Shown here in pieces: positions 1 to 8,474 of a stretch of DNA of 64,000 nucleotides. A program made the position numbers and the translations under genes. The DNA lies in NCBI RefSeq assembly GCF_002835735.1, contig NZ_PISD01000054.1:1-64000 (forward strand). The letters are read 5' to 3'. Under the pieces are notes generated by a model. The model did no database searches. It saw only the letters and a program-made list of their open reading frames with translations, and had not been told where the DNA came from. Position 1 is the stretch's first letter; each line of letters opens with the position of its first letter. This stretch comes from Cytobacillus horneckiae. Its GTDB lineage: Bacteria > Bacillota > Bacilli > Bacillales > Cytobacillaceae.

Positions 1-215
1 TGGAAATCCAATAGAAACAATAGTATAATCATTATTGTTGATTGATAGTAATATTTTATTATCTAATAATTGTTATATTGAAAAGAATATGTAAATAGTA
101 TGTAAATTTAATAAGCTATAATAGAAAAATATTAAAATATAAACTTGTAGAATGAATGTTTTATTTTGATATTTTTGCACGGTTAGAATTAGAGATAATC
201 AGGAGGAGATATAGA

Positions 216-614
216 ATGCGTAAAGTTATAACTTATGGAACATTTGATTTACTCCACTGGGGTCATATTAATATTTTAAAGAGAGCAAAAGAACTTGGAG
301 ATTATTTAATCGTTGCCATATCATCAGATGAATTCAATGAGCTGAAAAATAAAAAAGCTTACCACAGCTTCGAGAATAGAAAAATGATTCTTGAGTCAAT
401 TAGATATGTAGACGAAGTGATTGCAGAAGAAAATTGGGAACAGAAAATTGAAGATGTAAAAAAACATGATATCGATGTTTTTGTTATGGGAGATGATTGG
501 GAAGGTAAGTTCGACTTCCTAAAAGAATACTGTGATGTTGTTTATCTGCCAAGAACTGTAGGCATATCAACAACTAAGATAAAAAAGGATCTTCTAAAAG
601 TTAATAATGGCTAG
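216..614 (+). CDS. tagD: Glycerol-3-phosphate cytidylyltransferase
   Basis: Makes CDP-glycerol from CTP and sn-glycerol 3-phosphate, the activated donor for poly(glycerol phosphate) wall teichoic acid, in the cytoplasm. The 132-residue product is full length for the TagD family; it opens with the nucleotidyltransferase signature YGTFDLLHWGHI (HxGH, residues 7-18) and ends with the family ISTTKIKKDLL motif. The ATG at 216 follows a strong AGGAGGAG ribosome site at 201-208; the reading frame is open further upstream to 156 but that part lacks homology-like sequence. It overlaps the next gene by 8 nt and supplies its substrate, so the two are surely co-transcribed. High confidence from motif, length and neighbours. 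Confidence 0.95.
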   Translation: MRKVITYGTFDLLHWGHINILKRAKELGDYLIVAISSDEFNELKNKKAYHSFENRKMILESIRYVDEVIAEENWEQKIEDVKKHDIDVFVMGDDWEGKFDFLKEYCDVVYLPRTVGISTTKIKKDLLKVNNG

Positions 615-1776
615 AGAGTGTATTATTACGATTTACTTATTTGTTTTTAAGATCCTATTTAATTTTTTTAAGCTATTCCGACTGAAGGATAAGACTACCT
701 TTATTGTATCTTTTGGTGATAATAGTTCGTATGTATACAATGAGTTAAGAAAGAAAGATTATCCTGGAGATATTGTCTTTTTGAAAAATAAAAATGTTAC
801 ATTGAATGGATCTTATGATAAAAACGTAAAAATATATCAATTTGAAACGTATCATGTACTTGATACGTTTTTCTCAATTTACCACCTCGCTACATCCAAG
901 TATATATTTATTGATAATTATTATGGTTTCCTTGCAGGAGTGAAGTTTAAAAAGAGTGTTACGTGCACACAGCTTTGGCATGCAGCAGGAGCAATTAAAA
1001 AGTTCGGTTTAATGGACCCAACAAATGAAACAAGGTCAAAAAGGGCGAATGCCCGTTTTCTAAAGGTTTATAATCGCTTTGACCACATTGTTGTTGGTTC
1101 TGAGAAGTTAGCAGAAATTTATTATAAAGCATTTGCGGCAACAGATAAAAAAATACTAAGGACTGGAATTCCGCGTACCGATCTATTTTATAATGAAGTC
1201 CAATCACAGAAAAAAAGACAAAAAATGTTTGATATGCTTCCGAATATAAGGCATAAAAAAGTTATCTTATATGCACCGACTTACAGGGAATCTGACCTGC
1301 ATTGTTTTGAACTGCACTTAAATGTTAAAGATATGGTCAATCAATTAGGGCACGAGTATATAATCCTTCTTAAGCTTCATCCTGCTGTTAATGGCCAATA
1401 CCAATTGAACGAAGAATTATCGGGTAGAGTTATTGATTGCAGTGGGCAATTTAAAATAAACGACTTACTGTTCATAACCGATTTTTTAATTACTGATTAT
1501 TCATCCATTCCATTTGAATTTTCTATACTGGAGAAACCGATGATATTCTATCCATATGATATGGAATCGTATAAAAGCGAACGAGGATTTTGGGAGGATT
1601 ATTCGGAATTTGTGCCTGGCCCAGTCGTTTACAAAACAAAGGAAATCATAGATGTGATCCTCAATCATAAGTTTGATTATGAGAAAATTAGAGAATTCAA
1701 GGGTAAGTGGAATGAATACTCACATGGGCATGCTAGTGAGAGCCTCGTGAAGGAATTATTCTTTAAACAGGATTAG
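607..1776 (+). CDS. CDP-glycerol glycerophosphotransferase family protein (TagB-like)
   Basis: Transfers glycerol phosphate from CDP-glycerol onto a lipid-linked teichoic acid intermediate at the inner membrane face. The 389 residues match the size of single-domain TagB/TarB primases. The N-terminal 25 residues are hydrophobic and basic (membrane association). Family signatures are CTQLWHAAGAIKKFG near residue 125 (the catalytic-region His) and LITDYSSIPFEFS near residue 300, plus ILYAPTYRES. The motif LWHAAGAIKKFG resembles TagB more than the TWHGTPLKKL of TagF-type polymerases, so a primase role is inferred. It overlaps tagD by 8 nt and is followed 9 nt later by another family member. Confidence 0.85.
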   Translation: MARECIITIYLFVFKILFNFFKLFRLKDKTTFIVSFGDNSSYVYNELRKKDYPGDIVFLKNKNVTLNGSYDKNVKIYQFETYHVLDTFFSIYHLATSKYIFIDNYYGFLAGVKFKKSVTCTQLWHAAGAIKKFGLMDPTNETRSKRANARFLKVYNRFDHIVVGSEKLAEIYYKAFAATDKKILRTGIPRTDLFYNEVQSQKKRQKMFDMLPNIRHKKVILYAPTYRESDLHCFELHLNVKDMVNQLGHEYIILLKLHPAVNGQYQLNEELSGRVIDCSGQFKINDLLFITDFLITDYSSIPFEFSILEKPMIFYPYDMESYKSERGFWEDYSEFVPGPVVYKTKEIIDVILNHKFDYEKIREFKGKWNEYSHGHASESLVKELFFKQD

Positions 1777-1785
1777 GAGTATGTG

Positions 1786-2967
1786 ATGAGCTTATTAAGA
1801 ACATTGAAAAAACTTCCTATAATACACCTTATGTATAAATGGTTATTTATATTGGTGGGCAAGTTGCCAGTTAATAATCGTTTAATAATATTTGAGAGCT
1901 TTTTAGGAAAACAATATAGCTGTAATCCGCGCGCGATTTATGAATATATGGAAGCAAATCATCCAGAATATGAAATGCTTTGGAGCATTGATCCGCGCTA
2001 TGTAGATGCTTTTAAAGAAAATAATATTCCTTATATTAAACGATTTTCAGTTGGATGGCTATTCAAGCTTGCCCGTGCCGGATATTGGGTATCAAATAGC
2101 CGGATGCCAGTATGGATTCCCAAACCAAAGCATACTGTGTATTTGCAAACTTGGCATGGCACTCCATTAAAAAAGCTTGCTTTTGATCTTAATGAAATTT
2201 TAATGGCAGGAACAGATACGGAAAAGTATAAAAAGGAATTTTTTATTGAATCGAGAAATTGGGATTATTTAATATCACCTAATCGCTATTCAACAGAAAT
2301 ATTTAAATCTGCGTTTAAGTTTGAAAAGGAAATGATTGAATCTGGATACCCTCGGAATGACATCCTTCATAATCCGAGAGCCAGGGAATTAACAGTTGAC
2401 CTTAAGAAAAAATATAAGCTACCATCTGATAAGAAGGTTATTCTTTATGCTCCAACATGGAGGGATAATCAATATCATGAGGTGGGTAAATATAGTTTTG
2501 ATTTGCAATTAAACTTAAAAAAAATGCGGGAAGTTTTGGACAATGAATACGTCATTGTCTTAAGAATGCACTATCTTATCGCAGAGAATTTTGACTTAAG
2601 TGATTTTGCAGGTTTTGCCTATGATTTTTCACTGCATGGCGATATAAGAGAACTCTTTCTTATGTCGGATTTATTAATCACTGACTATTCTTCTGTTTTT
2701 TTTGACTATGCTAACTTGAGAAGACCAATCATATTCTTTGTCTATGACATAGAGTCATATCGAGATGAACTAAGAGGCTTTTATTTTGATCTTCAAGAAG
2801 AGGCTCCTGGTCCACTTGTTCAAACAACTGAAGAAGTCATTGAAGAAATAAAGAAATATGAACAGCAAAGTATACTTCCGTCATCTTATGAAGCTTTCTA
2901 TCAAAATTATTGCTATTTAGAAGATGGGGAAGCGACAAAAAGAGTGGTAGAAAAAGTGTTCAATTAG
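1786..2967 (+). CDS. CDP-glycerol:poly(glycerophosphate) glycerophosphotransferase (TagF/TarF-like)
   Basis: Glycerophosphotransferase of the TagF/TarF type, extending the poly(glycerol phosphate) chain or adding further units after TagB. Its 393 residues correspond to the catalytic half of B. subtilis TagF. Diagnostic motifs are ESFLGKQYSCNPRAIYEYM near residue 37, LQTWHGTPLKKLAFDLNE near 120, SGYPRND near 185, ILYAPTWRDNQYH near 215 and LLITDYSSVFFDYANL near 295. The ATG at 1786 sits 6 nt after AGGAG (1775-1779); the GTG at 1783 is in frame but too close to that site. Single-domain length like staphylococcal TarF leaves open whether it primes or polymerises. Confidence 0.88.
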   Translation: MSLLRTLKKLPIIHLMYKWLFILVGKLPVNNRLIIFESFLGKQYSCNPRAIYEYMEANHPEYEMLWSIDPRYVDAFKENNIPYIKRFSVGWLFKLARAGYWVSNSRMPVWIPKPKHTVYLQTWHGTPLKKLAFDLNEILMAGTDTEKYKKEFFIESRNWDYLISPNRYSTEIFKSAFKFEKEMIESGYPRNDILHNPRARELTVDLKKKYKLPSDKKVILYAPTWRDNQYHEVGKYSFDLQLNLKKMREVLDNEYVIVLRMHYLIAENFDLSDFAGFAYDFSLHGDIRELFLMSDLLITDYSSVFFDYANLRRPIIFFVYDIESYRDELRGFYFDLQEEAPGPLVQTTEEVIEEIKKYEQQSILPSSYEAFYQNYCYLEDGEATKRVVEKVFN

Positions 2968-3045
2968 AGGTGTAAACGCTTATTGAAAGGTTTATTACCT
3001 AGAATTTATCATTACGGGTACACTTCTGATTTGCTAATTTCCTGG

Positions 3046-3071
3046 GGCTCGCCAGTAGGCGAGTTTTCTTT
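3046..3071 (+). terminator. Rho-independent terminator after tagF-like gene
   Basis: Perfect stem CTCGCC (3048-3053) / GGCGAG (3058-3063) with loop AGTA, followed by TTTTCTTT. It lies about 80 nt after the TagF-like stop and separates the synthesis genes from the exporter genes, which therefore probably have their own promoter in 3070-3220. Confidence 0.75.
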
Positions 3072-3230
3072 GGATGCAAAAAAAATCACAATTAAGGAAA
3101 ATAGAAGGGAAAAGTCTATAGTTGTATCACTTATCAGTATTACGTATAATAATCATTGTGGTTTAAAGTAATAACTGCTTTCAGGAATTTTTGAATCCAG
3201 CTTTAATTTCGGGGAAGGAATTAAGAAACT

Positions 3231-4037
3231 ATGAGCTCTATGTATAAAGTCATAAAAGAACAAATAGAAAGCTTTTATTTGATCAGACGGCTTTCATTAT
3301 ATGAATTGAAAAGTGCAAATAACAATAACTATTTAGGTATGCTGTGGGAAATTCTAAATCCAGGGATACAAATTACTATTTTTTGGTTTGTGTTTGGATT
3401 TGGAATAAGAGGAGGAAGAGATGTAGATGGAGTCCCCTTTTTCCAATGGATGCTCGCGGGTATTATTGTATGGTTTTTTGTGAATCCCTCAATTTCTCAA
3501 GGGTCAAAGTCGATTTATTCAAGAATTAAAATGATATCCAAAATGAGCTTTCCAATGAGTGTAATACCAACCTATGTGATATTTTCGAAATTATATCCGC
3601 ACTTGGTGCTAACAATAATATCAATAATTATTTTGCACTTTACCGGCTTTCCAATTAGCATTTATTTAATACAAATACCATACTTTTTATTTGGTACAGT
3701 GGCTTTATTATTGGCTATATCTTTAATTACTTCGACTTTATCGACGATCGTAAGAGATATGCAGCAAATAGTACAAGCGATATTAAGAGTTATGATATAT
3801 CTTTTACCTGTCCTCTGGGTCACTTTTAGCTTACCTGAGTGGGTACAATCAGTAATGAAAATAAATCCGATCTTTTACCTTGTAGAAGGGTATCGACACG
3901 CATTACTTGGTCAGGGCTGGTATATCACAGCTGATATTCCCTATACATTCTATTTCTGGGGAGTCGTATTGGTTCTATTCTGGATAGGTTCAGCACTGCA
4001 TGTGAAATTTAGAAAGCATTTTATTGATTTCTTATAA
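3231..4037 (+). CDS. tagG: Teichoic acid export ABC transporter permease, TagG-type
   Basis: Membrane subunit of the ABC-2 type exporter that flips completed undecaprenyl-linked wall teichoic acid across the membrane. The 268-residue protein has an amphipathic N-terminus, the conserved YLGMLWEILNPGIQITIFWFVF opening of the family (residues 37-58), about six membrane segments, and the typical NPIFYLVEGYRHALLG periplasm-proximal motif near residue 222. It overlaps the ATPase gene region downstream by coupling distance only (13 nt between stop and the ATPase start). A GGGGAAGGAA purine tract lies at 3211-3220; ATG 3240 is an alternative start. Confidence 0.9.
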   Translation: MSSMYKVIKEQIESFYLIRRLSLYELKSANNNNYLGMLWEILNPGIQITIFWFVFGFGIRGGRDVDGVPFFQWMLAGIIVWFFVNPSISQGSKSIYSRIKMISKMSFPMSVIPTYVIFSKLYPHLVLTIISIIILHFTGFPISIYLIQIPYFLFGTVALLLAISLITSTLSTIVRDMQQIVQAILRVMIYLLPVLWVTFSLPEWVQSVMKINPIFYLVEGYRHALLGQGWYITADIPYTFYFWGVVLVLFWIGSALHVKFRKHFIDFL

Positions 4038-4050
4038 CGGAAGTGATAAT

Positions 4051-4854
4051 GTGTCAAAATCTGTCATTGTAAAAAATGTTACAAAAAAATATAAACTATA
4101 TAAAAAAACATCTGAAAAGCTGTTGGATATTATCCTGCCTAAAAGCTATGGAGAAGATTTTTACGCGCTTCGAGATATTAGTTTTGAGGCAGAAGAAGGC
4201 GATATCATAGGATTTGTCGGAGTCAATGGTTCTGGAAAATCAACACTGTCCAATGTGATTGCAGGTGTTATTCCACAAACAGAGGGAACTATTGATATCA
4301 AAGGACAAGCTTCCTTGATTGCTGTTTCAGCCGGACTAAATAATCAACTTACTGGTAGGGAAAATATTGAGTTGAAGTGTTTAATGCTAGGCTTTAGCAA
4401 AAAGGAAATTAAAGAACTTGAATCGGATATTATTGAATTTGCTGAGTTGGATAAATTTATCGACCAACCGGTAAAATCATATTCTAGTGGGATGAAGTCG
4501 AGGTTAGGTTTTTCCATCTCTGTTCATACAGATCCGGATGTATTAATTATTGATGAAGCACTTTCAGTTGGAGATAAAGCATTTGCAGATAAATGTCTAG
4601 ATAAGATGAACGAATTCAAGTCTAGAGGGAAAACAATGTTCTTTATCAGCCATTCTATCGGACAAATGAAACAGTTTTGTGAGAAAGCTGTCTGGCTAGA
4701 GTTCGGTCAAATCAGGATGATTGGTAGCATCAATGAGGTTATTCCAGAATATGAAAAGTTCCTAAATGAATATAAATTAATGTCTGCACAAGAGAAGAAG
4801 GATTTTAGAGATAAAGCACTTCAAAGACAAAGCGAACCAATGTTATCATTATGA
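4051..4854 (+). CDS. tagH: Teichoic acid export ABC transporter ATP-binding protein, TagH-type
   Basis: ATPase that powers teichoic acid export together with TagG. Walker A GVNGSGKST (about residue 56), signature YSSGMKSRLGFS (about 145) and Walker B VLIIDEAL (about 167) are intact. The reading frame is open from a TTG at 4024, but the GTG at 4051, 5 nt behind GGAAGTG, gives the usual N-terminus SKSVIVKNVTKKYKLY. The 267 residues end shortly after the nucleotide-binding domain, like staphylococcal TarH and unlike the roughly twice longer B. subtilis TagH, which carries an extra C-terminal extension. Confidence 0.92.
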   Translation: MSKSVIVKNVTKKYKLYKKTSEKLLDIILPKSYGEDFYALRDISFEAEEGDIIGFVGVNGSGKSTLSNVIAGVIPQTEGTIDIKGQASLIAVSAGLNNQLTGRENIELKCLMLGFSKKEIKELESDIIEFAELDKFIDQPVKSYSSGMKSRLGFSISVHTDPDVLIIDEALSVGDKAFADKCLDKMNEFKSRGKTMFFISHSIGQMKQFCEKAVWLEFGQIRMIGSINEVIPEYEKFLNEYKLMSAQEKKDFRDKALQRQSEPMLSL

Positions 4855-4860
4855 TACAGT

Positions 4861-4899
4861 GAGAAGGAGAATCCAATTGAGTGGATTCTCCTTCTTTTT
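4861..4899 (+). terminator. Terminator between convergent tagH and TagF-fusion gene
   Basis: 13-bp perfect stem GAAGGAGAATCCA (4863-4875) / TGGATTCTCCTTC (4882-4894), loop ATTGAG, then TTTTT at 4895-4899. It ends the tagH transcript; the last T run overlaps the stop codon of the convergent gene. The opposite strand has no good T run. Confidence 0.85.
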
Positions 4900-7006
4900 A
4901 ATCTTTAAATACAGTCTTTACAATTTTCTCAGTGGCATGACCCTTTTCCCAGCTACAAAACTTCTCATAAAATTGAGCATATTTTTCCTTATACTCCTCT
5001 TCAGTTTGCTTAATATTGATAATGGATGAAATAATTTCCTCTGTAGTCTTTAATAGGGGACCAGGCACCTCTTCCTCCATATCGATATAGAAGCCCCTTA
5101 ATGTATCACGGTATTTCTCCATATCATAGGTATAAAACAGTATCGGTCTTTGTAAATTTGCAAAATCAAAGAAAACAGAAGAATAGTCAGTGATTAAAAT
5201 GTCAGATATAAGATAAAGGTCAGCGATATCATCATACTTAGACAGGTTAAAAGCAAAATCGTCAACGCCTGATGTTTCTATATGGTCAGCAATGAAATAG
5301 TGCATTCTTAGAAGAATCACATACTCTTCACCTAATTTTCTTTTCATTTCTTCGAGATCGAGTTTGAGTTTGAATTTATATTTTCCGGGCGCATAAAAAT
5401 CATCGTCTCTCCAAGTGGGTGCATAGAGAATTACTTTTTTATCTAAAGGAATATTTAATTTTTGCTTTATTTTCATTGCCTGTTTATCCTTAACTTCAGA
5501 ATGAAGAGAATCATTTCTAGGATAGCCGAATTCAAGCATTGTTTTATCAAATTTAAAAGCTCTTTTGAAGATTTCACTTGAATATTGATTTGCAGAAATT
5601 AAATAATCCCACCTTCTTGATTGTTTGTAAAAGTGTTCTTTATAATTAGGATTTGCGGAAAACACTTCATTCATATCGAACACAAGTTTCTTTAATGGAG
5701 TCCCGTGCCATGTTTGTAAATAAATGTTACCTTCTCTTTTGTTCAAGTGAAGGGGCATTCTGGAATTACTTACCCAGTATTTTGCTGTAGCTAAATAATA
5801 ATAATAGGAAAGACTAAAACGTTTAATTTGTTTAGCTTTACCAGGTATCGTTCTTTTTTCATTAAAAATCCAAATAAAACGATAATCTGGATTATTTTTA
5901 ATCATGTATTCATAGAGGTTTTTCGGACTGTCAGAGTAATTCTTGCCAAGAAAGCTTTCAAATACAATCGTTTTTTCTTTCAATGGCAACCTGGTAAATA
6001 ATTTTTTGTAAAGAAATGTTTTAAATTTAGTTCGTCCAGAAAGTGCTCTTTTTAAATCCTTCAACATCAATTCAGATTTAACTTGATAGATATACTTCTT
6101 ACGATTGGAATTTTTTATTGATCTCCATTGCGCTCTGACGAAGGAATTCATTTGTTGCTTTGTTGAAGTTCCTAAGACATGAGCAGCTTTGACTAATAAA
6201 AGCCAAATTTCATTGTTTTCATATAATATATGATGATTTTTATTATAATGTAGAAGTAGGTAATAATCCAAGAACTGCTGAATAACTTCATTGCTTTTAT
6301 TAAGCTCTTTAAGTTCAATATACGTTGTTAAGAAATCAACTGAGTTCTTTAACGGATTCAATTGTGATAAAGAGGGATTGGATATTGGATCATTTCGAAC
6401 CCTTTTATAGTAGATAGCTCCTTCTACAAATGCGATATTGGGAGAATCTAGATGACTGATAATCCCTACAATAAAAGCAAGATCTGAATAACATTTAACA
6501 GTTTCTGAAAACTGAATTTTGTTCTTCTTAATAAAATCTAATTGTATTAAGCGGTTTAGTGCTGACTTATTGCTAAAGGCCTTTTTGATTGACAAGTGAG
6601 TTTGTATAGGATCTGCAACAGTTTTCATACTATCTTCTTTTGCAGTATATTGGGCAGTTGGACCAGAAATAATTAAATGACCTTCTGCTTCCTGGACAAG
6701 TAATTCAAGCGTTTGAGGTGGCAAGTAATCATCACTGTCAATTAAATATATATATTCGCCTGAGGCATTCTCTATTCCTTGATTACGTGCATGACCAACA
6801 CCTTTGTTTTCTTGAATATGGACTAGATGAATTCGATCATCCTTTTGTGCTAGTTGTTCAATCAAATCAGTACAAATATTATTTGAACCATCATTAATGA
6901 TGAGAAGTTCAAAATGGGAATAGGTTTGATCAATAACAGATTGAACAGATTCTAGGAGAAATTCAGGTGTATTGTAAACAGGCATTATAACTGTTATTTT
7001 CTTCAT
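4898..7006 (-). CDS. Bifunctional GT2 glycosyltransferase / CDP-glycerol glycerophosphotransferase
   Basis: A 702-residue fusion. Residues 1 to about 230 are a GT-A family 2 glycosyltransferase: VIMPVYNTPEFLLESVQSV at the start, INDGSNN near 40 and the metal-binding IDSDDYLPP near 92. Residues about 335-700 are a TagF-type glycerophosphotransferase: ESFLGKNYSDSPKNLYEYM, LQTWHGTPLKKLVFDMNE, ILYAPTWRDDDFY and LITDYSSVFFDFANLQRP. The C-terminal half closely resembles the protein at 1786-2967, suggesting duplication and domain fusion. It is transcribed alone, convergent with tagH; start ATG at 7006 has AAAAGGAG before it. Likely builds or decorates a glycerol-phosphate polymer; the sugar substrate cannot be told. 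Confidence 0.9.
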   Translation of the reverse strand: MKKITVIMPVYNTPEFLLESVQSVIDQTYSHFELLIINDGSNNICTDLIEQLAQKDDRIHLVHIQENKGVGHARNQGIENASGEYIYLIDSDDYLPPQTLELLVQEAEGHLIISGPTAQYTAKEDSMKTVADPIQTHLSIKKAFSNKSALNRLIQLDFIKKNKIQFSETVKCYSDLAFIVGIISHLDSPNIAFVEGAIYYKRVRNDPISNPSLSQLNPLKNSVDFLTTYIELKELNKSNEVIQQFLDYYLLLHYNKNHHILYENNEIWLLLVKAAHVLGTSTKQQMNSFVRAQWRSIKNSNRKKYIYQVKSELMLKDLKRALSGRTKFKTFLYKKLFTRLPLKEKTIVFESFLGKNYSDSPKNLYEYMIKNNPDYRFIWIFNEKRTIPGKAKQIKRFSLSYYYYLATAKYWVSNSRMPLHLNKREGNIYLQTWHGTPLKKLVFDMNEVFSANPNYKEHFYKQSRRWDYLISANQYSSEIFKRAFKFDKTMLEFGYPRNDSLHSEVKDKQAMKIKQKLNIPLDKKVILYAPTWRDDDFYAPGKYKFKLKLDLEEMKRKLGEEYVILLRMHYFIADHIETSGVDDFAFNLSKYDDIADLYLISDILITDYSSVFFDFANLQRPILFYTYDMEKYRDTLRGFYIDMEEEVPGPLLKTTEEIISSIINIKQTEEEYKEKYAQFYEKFCSWEKGHATEKIVKTVFKD

Positions 7007-7166
7007 AACTAACTCCTTTTAATTATTCTTATCAATTTTAACATGTTTTTTATAGAAAGAAAGGGTAACGATATTTCGTCACAAATATACATATTTGATA
7101 GGAAAAGTTAATATTTTATCTAATAAAGATTAAATATTATTAAAGACATAATAATGAGGTAAAAAC

Positions 7167-8474
7167 ATGAATAAAAAAAGTACTGTTATCAATCAATTGA
7201 ATAAGGCGTTCTTATTGTTTATTTTGCTTCAACCGATATTAGACTTATTCACTTCTTTGTCCATAAGGCTATTAAGTAATGATTTTACAATTGGCTTGGT
7301 AATCCGCATGCTGTTCTTAGCAGCAGCAGGCTTGTATTTAATCATCGTTCGCAATCATGGATATCAGAAGAAAAACCTGATTTATTTTGGGCTGGTGGCT
7401 TTGCTGTTTGTTTTGAATTTGGCGCTTAGTTCTGTGTATAAACCTATTTTCTTGCTTGCAGAGGAAGTTAAGTTCTTATTAAAGGTGATATATTTTAATA
7501 TCGCATTATGCCTATATTATGTCGTGTTTACTGCTATGAAAGAGTCGTTTTGGAGGGAGAGGGCAATAAATTATATTGCCTATGCTGTGTTTTTGCTTGG
7601 TGGCTTGATGACTTTAGCAGGATTAACGGGTACAGGGTTTGCCAGTTATGAAGGCGGAAAGATGGGGCATGTCGGCTGGTTTTATGCAGGCAATGAAATT
7701 GGCGCGATTATGGCGATTGGCTTGCCGATTGCTCTGTATATGGCGTTGAATAAGTCCAGGTGGTATTGGCTTCTGCTGCTTTCTGTCATTTATGGCCTGC
7801 TTGCGCTCGGCACGAAGGTTGGTTATGGGGCAATTATGATTACTTTAATTATTGGTGCGGTCATGGCCCTTGTTCAAGGGAGGATAGGTCGTTATCGGAT
7901 TCCAAGAATCAGGCTCATATTTATAGGGGTTCTCATGCTATTGCTAGTTGTCATTACGCCATTCACGCCGCTTGCTCATAATATGAACATGCACTTATCG
8001 TGGCTGGGGATCAATTATGAAGAAGAGGCTGCTAGTACGCAGGAAGTAACGGACGATCAAGTGCAGAATATTGTTTATAGCGGACGGGAAAAGTATTGGG
8101 AAGATTATCGCCTATATTTTTCCGAAGCATCGCTACCACAAAAGCTGTTTGGAATGGGGTATGCTGGGAATTATAAGGAAGAAGCGAAAATGATTGAAAT
8201 GGATTTTCATGATATTTTTTATTCATTAGGCGTGATTGGGACGCTGCTGTACTTTTTGCCGTTACTATGTATGTTATTCCATTTGATTCATATGCTCTTT
8301 AAGCGATTTAGCTTTTTTCTGGAATTAGAAAATGCACTTGCAGCAACCGGAGTGATTCTCGGTTTCGGTATTTCCTATATTGCCGGCCACGTATTAACAG
8401 CACCGGGTGTAAGCTTGTTTCTTGCAGTTCTGCTTGCTTTTTTAACAGCTAAGGTGAAGAAAGAAGGGGTTTAA
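7167..8474 (+). CDS. O-antigen ligase/polymerase-like polytopic membrane protein
   Basis: 435-residue protein with roughly ten to twelve hydrophobic segments and a large extracytoplasmic loop around residues 270-345 that contains a SGREKYWEDY motif, as in the WaaL/Wzy (O-antigen ligase, PF04932-type) family, where this loop carries the acceptor-binding site. In Gram-positives such proteins polymerise or ligate lipid-linked glycans. The stop codon overlaps the start of the next gene (TAATG), so it is translationally coupled to the LTA-synthase-like enzyme and the two may act on the same envelope polymer. Family assignment is by topology and weak motifs; substrate unknown. Confidence 0.7.
   Translation: MNKKSTVINQLNKAFLLFILLQPILDLFTSLSIRLLSNDFTIGLVIRMLFLAAAGLYLIIVRNHGYQKKNLIYFGLVALLFVLNLALSSVYKPIFLLAEEVKFLLKVIYFNIALCLYYVVFTAMKESFWRERAINYIAYAVFLLGGLMTLAGLTGTGFASYEGGKMGHVGWFYAGNEIGAIMAIGLPIALYMALNKSRWYWLLLLSVIYGLLALGTKVGYGAIMITLIIGAVMALVQGRIGRYRIPRIRLIFIGVLMLLLVVITPFTPLAHNMNMHLSWLGINYEEEAASTQEVTDDQVQNIVYSGREKYWEDYRLYFSEASLPQKLFGMGYAGNYKEEAKMIEMDFHDIFYSLGVIGTLLYFLPLLCMLFHLIHMLFKRFSFFLELENALAATGVILGFGISYIAGHVLTAPGVSLFLAVLLAFLTAKVKKEGV

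Noticed and set aside
2983-3171. 62-codon open frame after the TagF-like gene
   Set aside because: TTG start, no family-like sequence, and the terminator hairpin at 3046-3071 lies inside it.
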